DNA of 64,000 nt. Origin: Dyadobacter sp. SG02 (GTDB taxonomy: Bacteria; Bacteroidota; Bacteroidia; Cytophagales; Spirosomataceae). The notes under the pieces were generated by a model that made no database searches, had not been told where the DNA came from, and saw only the letters and a list, made by a program, of their open reading frames with translations. The DNA lies in contig NZ_FNYL01000003.1 of the NCBI RefSeq assembly GCF_900109045.1, forward strand, positions 310,001 through 374,000, written 5' to 3'. Position 1 is the first letter of the stretch. Each line of letters opens with the position of its first letter. The translations under genes and the position numbers were made by a program. This document shows, piece after piece, positions 60,580 through 64,000 of this stretch.

Positions 60580-62403
60580 TTGAAGCTATTTCTCGAAAAT
60601 CCTCATCTGTTTGAGTATTACAGCGTCGTTGTTGCTTTGCTGCTGCTGTTTGGAGCTACGTTTTGGATTGAAAAAATAAAGTCGTGGCGACCAGCGCTTG
60701 GAATAGGACTGATTGCGCTTCCCTTCGTCTACTTTTTTATTCTCCTGGACGCGCACCTCGTCAACATTCCCTATACCGACGATTTCAACCTGCTCGAAAC
60801 CGTTCAAAAACTACGCAATTCGGGAAGTCTCATAGCAATGCTGAAAGCGCTGTTCGAACAGGTGAACCAGCACCGGTTTGGCTTCGAGCGCATTGTGATG
60901 CTGATCATGTACGTGCTAACCGGTACGGTGAATATCAAAACACAGATCATCCTCGGGGATCTTTTTATGGTGGGAATAGGCTATTTGCTTTACCTGAGCC
61001 TGAAAAAGGAGGGGATTTCATGGTATTGGTTTATTCCGGTCCCATATATACTGTTCAATCTGGTTTATTTCGAGAATGCTTATTGGGGAATCGCCGCGCT
61101 GCAAAATACGCCGCTGATTTTTTTCGCGATGCTTACCGCCTACGGGCTGGCGCGCGCGGACGAGAAGGGCTTCCGGATCGGGCTCGTTGCCGCATTGCTG
61201 ACCACTTTCACGAGCGGCAGTGGATTACTGGCATGGATCGTCGGAATGATCTTGCTCGCCTTTCAGAAACGCTTCAAAAGTTTGCTATGGTGGGTTGCCG
61301 GCAGCGGCGCAGTGCTGGTTTTCTATTTCTTTTTCGACTACCAGTTTATCAGTTCCCAGGGCGAAAAAGTCTGGAACCACCCGGTTTTCAATACGATTTT
61401 TGTGATGGCATTCTGGGGTAATGCATTGTATATGGACGTCCGCCACCCGTTCGTGCCGGTTTTTCATCCGGATCTGGTCGCTTGTGTGATGCTCGGTGCC
61501 GGACTTGCATTGGTATTTGCGATCTGGGCTATCAGGATATTGCTCGCCCGGAAACCTACCTTTTCAGACTGGCTGCTGCTGGGTGCCATGCTGTTCGTGA
61601 TGGGCACGGGTGCGATGTTCGTCGTAAGCCGGCCGATCAACAACTACATAATGTACGGCGGAACCGTGTTTTCGAGGCGGTACATGATATTCGGGGTAGT
61701 ACTGGTAGCGGTTTGCTATGTTTGTGTGGTGATTGTTTTGAAGAATTTCAAACGCTGGAATAACCTGGCAGCGATCGTCGCAATGCTGTTTTTCGTGGGA
61801 TTGAATTTCGTGAGTTACTTTACGTCCATTGTTTCCATCAGAAGGCTGCACGACGAGTTGGTGATCGACAGCTATTTCTGGAAAAACTACAAGACATTTT
61901 TGACCGTCGGCGACCTGTTCGGCGATATTCCGTTCTGGAACCACCCCACGCGCATGCGCGACCTCGTTATCGGCCTCGAATCGGACGGTATTACGGACTT
62001 TTACCAGTTTTACGACATGCCCGCGCAGGAAGAGCTGATAAGCAAAACGAATATGGGTAAACCATTTGCCGGAACCTTCGATGCGCAATCGCAATACCGG
62101 AATGGCGTGAATAATCTGCCCGAGAAGTATTTCAAATTTTCGGCGGCGCCACTTCATACGCCGAACGAAACTTTTTACTTTGTACTCGAATCGGTGAAGT
62201 TCAATATTGTGCTCCCGGCCATTCCGCAACCCAATACCATTTCTGATTTCCTGCAAAAAACATCATATTACAGTAATAATTACGAGTACTCGCTTTACAA
62301 ACCAAAGCTCCCCGAAGGAAAATACCGCGCCTGGATCATGTCCCGCGACGAATCCCGCAAATGGGAGTCGGTGAATACCGGCAAGCAAGTGCTGTTTTAC
62401 TAG
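60580..62403 (+). CDS. Polytopic membrane protein, possible GT-C-type glycosyltransferase (TTG start)
   Basis: This 607-residue protein has about ten or eleven hydrophobic segments, and a DD pair (D67, D68 in NIPYTDDFN) in the loop after TM2 that resembles the acidic catalytic loop of GT-C fold glycosyltransferases, though this is a structural guess. A large soluble C-terminal part (about 430-607) follows the last span. The frame begins at TTG; no ATG gives a better start nearby. It lies 25 bp after the lipoprotein gene. Confidence 0.65.
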   Translation: MKLFLENPHLFEYYSVVVALLLLFGATFWIEKIKSWRPALGIGLIALPFVYFFILLDAHLVNIPYTDDFNLLETVQKLRNSGSLIAMLKALFEQVNQHRFGFERIVMLIMYVLTGTVNIKTQIILGDLFMVGIGYLLYLSLKKEGISWYWFIPVPYILFNLVYFENAYWGIAALQNTPLIFFAMLTAYGLARADEKGFRIGLVAALLTTFTSGSGLLAWIVGMILLAFQKRFKSLLWWVAGSGAVLVFYFFFDYQFISSQGEKVWNHPVFNTIFVMAFWGNALYMDVRHPFVPVFHPDLVACVMLGAGLALVFAIWAIRILLARKPTFSDWLLLGAMLFVMGTGAMFVVSRPINNYIMYGGTVFSRRYMIFGVVLVAVCYVCVVIVLKNFKRWNNLAAIVAMLFFVGLNFVSYFTSIVSIRRLHDELVIDSYFWKNYKTFLTVGDLFGDIPFWNHPTRMRDLVIGLESDGITDFYQFYDMPAQEELISKTNMGKPFAGTFDAQSQYRNGVNNLPEKYFKFSAAPLHTPNETFYFVLESVKFNIVLPAIPQPNTISDFLQKTSYYSNNYEYSLYKPKLPEGKYRAWIMSRDESRKWESVNTGKQVLFY

Positions 62404-62426
62404 GCCGTTGACGGCTACCCTCATTT

Positions 62427-63191
62427 ATGCAAATACTTACGTACAATCTGAACGGCATCCGTGCCGCATTAAAAAACGGCCTGCTCGACTGGCTTCAAAC
62501 TACACCGGCCGATATTCTCTGTTTTCAGGAAGTGAAGGCTACGCCCGACGTGGTCGACCTTTCCGGTTTCCGGGCGCTGGGTTATGAGCTTGTCGGCTGG
62601 CATGCGGCCGAGAAAAAGGGTTACAGCGGAGTGGCTATTTTCTCCAAAATCAAACCGGACAATGTGATAGCAGGCTGCGGTATTCCGGCTTACGATTCGG
62701 AAGGGCGCGTGCTTCGGGCAGATTTTGGCGATGTTACCGTGCTGAACTGCTATTTCCCATCGGGTACCAGCGGCGATGTGCGGCAGAGCGTGAAAATGCG
62801 CTTCCTGGCCGATTTTTTTGTCTGGGTAAATGAATTGAGAAAAGAGCGCCCGAACCTGATCATCTGCGGCGACTACAATATCGCACACACCGAAATCGAC
62901 ATCCACGACCCGGTGCGCAACCAGAAATCATCAGGCTTCCTGCCCGAAGAGCGCGCCTGGATGACCGAATGGTTCGCAAATGGCTACACCGACGCCTTCC
63001 GTTTCATGAACCCGACCCTCCGCCAATACTCCTGGTGGACCTACCGAGCAGGCGCCCGGGGCAATAACAAAGGCTGGCGTATCGATTACATTTCCGTCGC
63101 CGAGCCCCTCAAATCCCGCATCACCGCGGCCCGGCAATACAATGACGCCGTCCATTCGGACCATTGCCCGGTGTGGTTGGAAATTGAGTAG
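62427..63191 (+). CDS. xth: Exodeoxyribonuclease III family nuclease
   Basis: This 254-residue DNA repair enzyme of the exonuclease III/AP endonuclease family has the EEP fold. The active-site pieces LCFQEVKA (catalytic Glu), GDYNIAH (Asp-Asn), WWTYRAGARGNNKGWRIDY and SDHCPVWLE (Asp-His) are all present. It starts 23 bp after the membrane protein gene. Confidence 0.95.
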   Translation: MQILTYNLNGIRAALKNGLLDWLQTTPADILCFQEVKATPDVVDLSGFRALGYELVGWHAAEKKGYSGVAIFSKIKPDNVIAGCGIPAYDSEGRVLRADFGDVTVLNCYFPSGTSGDVRQSVKMRFLADFFVWVNELRKERPNLIICGDYNIAHTEIDIHDPVRNQKSSGFLPEERAWMTEWFANGYTDAFRFMNPTLRQYSWWTYRAGARGNNKGWRIDYISVAEPLKSRITAARQYNDAVHSDHCPVWLEIE

Positions 63192-63211
63192 GGCATTGGG
63201 GTAAATGTGTG

Positions 63212-63242
63212 TTTCAATGCAGGTGATAATTGTTTATTTTTG
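63212..63242 (+). promoter_or_regulatory. Candidate promoter of the Uma2-type gene
   Basis: TATTTTTG (63235-63242) matches TAnnTTTG and is preceded by TTTC (63212-63215, one base off TTTG) at a spacer of 19 bp. The ATG follows at 63267. Confidence 0.5.
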
Positions 63243-63266
63243 ATAGAAGCAAAAACTCAATGACCT

Positions 63267-63848
63267 ATGGATACCGACATGCTGGTGACTTTTAGAACGG
63301 TTAGGCCGATGAGTGATGACGAATTCTTTGAATTCTGCCAAATAAACGACACACTGGAGTTCGAACGGGACTCGCATGGAAACATTATACTTATGTCACC
63401 AACTGGATCTATTGGAGGAGGGTTCAATGCAGATGTAACCACTGCTTTGAATGTTTGGAACAGGCAATCAGGCCTGGGAAAGGTGTTTGAATCATCGTCG
63501 GGTTTTAAATTACCCGATGGCTCCATCAGGTCGCCGGATGTATCGTGGATTAGGAAGGAAAGATGGAATGCGATTTCGAGAGAGGAAAAGTTGAAATTTG
63601 CTCCGATTTGCCCGGATTTCGTTATCGAAATCCGTTCTGTATCTGATGGCTTGCAGTATTTGGTGGATAAAATGAAAGAATACATGGCAAACGGAGCCCA
63701 ATTGGGCTGGTTGATCGACAGTTTCGATGAAAAGGTGCATGTTTTTCGCATCGATGGTACTGTCGAAATCAAGCAAATCAATGAGATTCTTTCAGATGAG
63801 CAAATCCTTCCAGGCTTTTCAATCGACCTTACGGAGTTCCTCGAATAA
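63267..63848 (+). CDS. Uma2-family (DUF820) nuclease-like protein
   Basis: This 193-residue protein shows the PD-(D/E)XK-like Uma2/DUF820 pattern: SPDVSWIRKERW, PDFVIEIRS with Asp and Glu, then a Lys/Tyr-rich segment (MKEYMANGAQLGWLID). These proteins are found in many bacteria and often in multiple copies; their biological role is not established. It stands alone with its own candidate promoter. Confidence 0.88.
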   Translation: MDTDMLVTFRTVRPMSDDEFFEFCQINDTLEFERDSHGNIILMSPTGSIGGGFNADVTTALNVWNRQSGLGKVFESSSGFKLPDGSIRSPDVSWIRKERWNAISREEKLKFAPICPDFVIEIRSVSDGLQYLVDKMKEYMANGAQLGWLIDSFDEKVHVFRIDGTVEIKQINEILSDEQILPGFSIDLTEFLE

Positions 63849-63877
63849 CAGTTCACAGTTAACCAATACCCTCCATT

Positions 63878-64000
63878 TTGTTCCAATACTACCTCATTTA
63901 CAAGCCCTTCGGAATGCTCTCGCAATTCTCCCGCGAAGGCGATCATCAAACGCTGGCTGATCTCGATTTTACATTTGCCAAAGACATTTACCCGGTCGGG
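63878..64000 (+). CDS. RluE-like 23S rRNA pseudouridine synthase, 5' part only
   Basis: From TTG 63878 to the right edge the frame reads FQYYLIYKPFGMLSQFSREG, then ADLDFTFAKDIYPVG, the start of the RluB/E/F-type pseudouridine synthase catalytic domain. The KPFG...QF step is like RluE. The catalytic Asp would come in the RLD motif just past the window edge. The upstream in-frame stop at 63860-63862 limits the start; TTG is the only clear start codon after it. The gene is truncated by the window. Confidence 0.75.
   Translation, partial: MFQYYLIYKPFGMLSQFSREGDHQTLADLDFTFAKDIYPVG

Noticed and set aside
63257..63949. 230-codon minus-strand frame over the Uma2-type gene
   Set aside because: It is an antisense shadow; the plus-strand product shows the Uma2 pattern.

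Overview
The window looks like a chromosomal segment of a member of the Bacteroidota, order Cytophagales, close to Dyadobacter/Spirosomaceae. That is an inference from gene content, not a database match. The signs are a fused lpxC-fabZ gene, SusC-like TonB-dependent receptors with a carboxypeptidase-regulatory N-terminal domain, a type IX secretion C-terminal sorting domain, a DUF4494 protein, several TAnnTTTG-type -7 promoter boxes, few Shine-Dalgarno sites and roughly 50 % GC. Several starts appear to be TTG or GTG.

Layout. 1-9.6 kb: the 3' end of an unknown gene, two AhpD/CMD-like genes separated by an inverted array of 10-bp repeats, a TonB-dependent receptor with an MFS transporter, then a DUF3179 membrane protein with a FecA-like receptor. 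9.8-17.1 kb: an eight-gene co-directional island with an ECF sigma factor, a membrane anti-sigma-like protein, two FHA proteins with zinc ribbons, an acidic protein, a membrane-anchored PP2C phosphatase, a membrane-anchored Ser/Thr kinase with Sel1-like repeats and a membrane-anchored caspase-fold peptidase. All catalytic residues I checked are present. 17.1-19.7 kb, opposite strand: a second ECF sigma factor overlapping a transmembrane/beta-barrel protein with 23-residue repeats, and a small lipoprotein with ten pentapeptide repeats. 19.8-22.3 kb: a CE15-like esterase and two orphan genes. 22.4-22.8 kb: a CAU tRNA followed by two progressively decayed copies of itself.

22.8-27.5 kb holds an HD phosphohydrolase and the lipid A genes lpxD, lpxC-fabZ and lpxA. 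27.5-32.3 kb, minus strand, runs tsaD, a PQQ-type sugar dehydrogenase-like protein, an NHL-repeat lipoprotein and a MOSC protein. 32.4-44.5 kb: a TamB-like giant protein, a thioesterase, a lipoprotein, an M16 protease and two tandem PafA-type alkaline phosphatases. 44.5-47.4 kb: NfeD, an SPFH protein and an acyl-CoA dehydrogenase. 47.5-50 kb: UDP-glucose dehydrogenase and UDP-glucuronate decarboxylase, which together make UDP-xylose. 50-53 kb, minus strand: dusB, a biotinyl carrier, pyrH and frr. 53-64 kb: CPBP protease, DUF2007, cdsA, lpxH, OmpA-like and other envelope proteins, a polytopic membrane protein, exodeoxyribonuclease III, a Uma2-type nuclease and the first codons of an RluE-like pseudouridine synthase running off the end.

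The most unusual items are the phospho-signalling/caspase island with a sequence element repeated in front of two of its genes, the tRNA decay array, the inverted 10-bp repeat array with a copy of its unit inside the MFS gene, and the short-repeat proteins next to the second sigma factor. Searches were not possible, so all family names rest on motifs read by eye.
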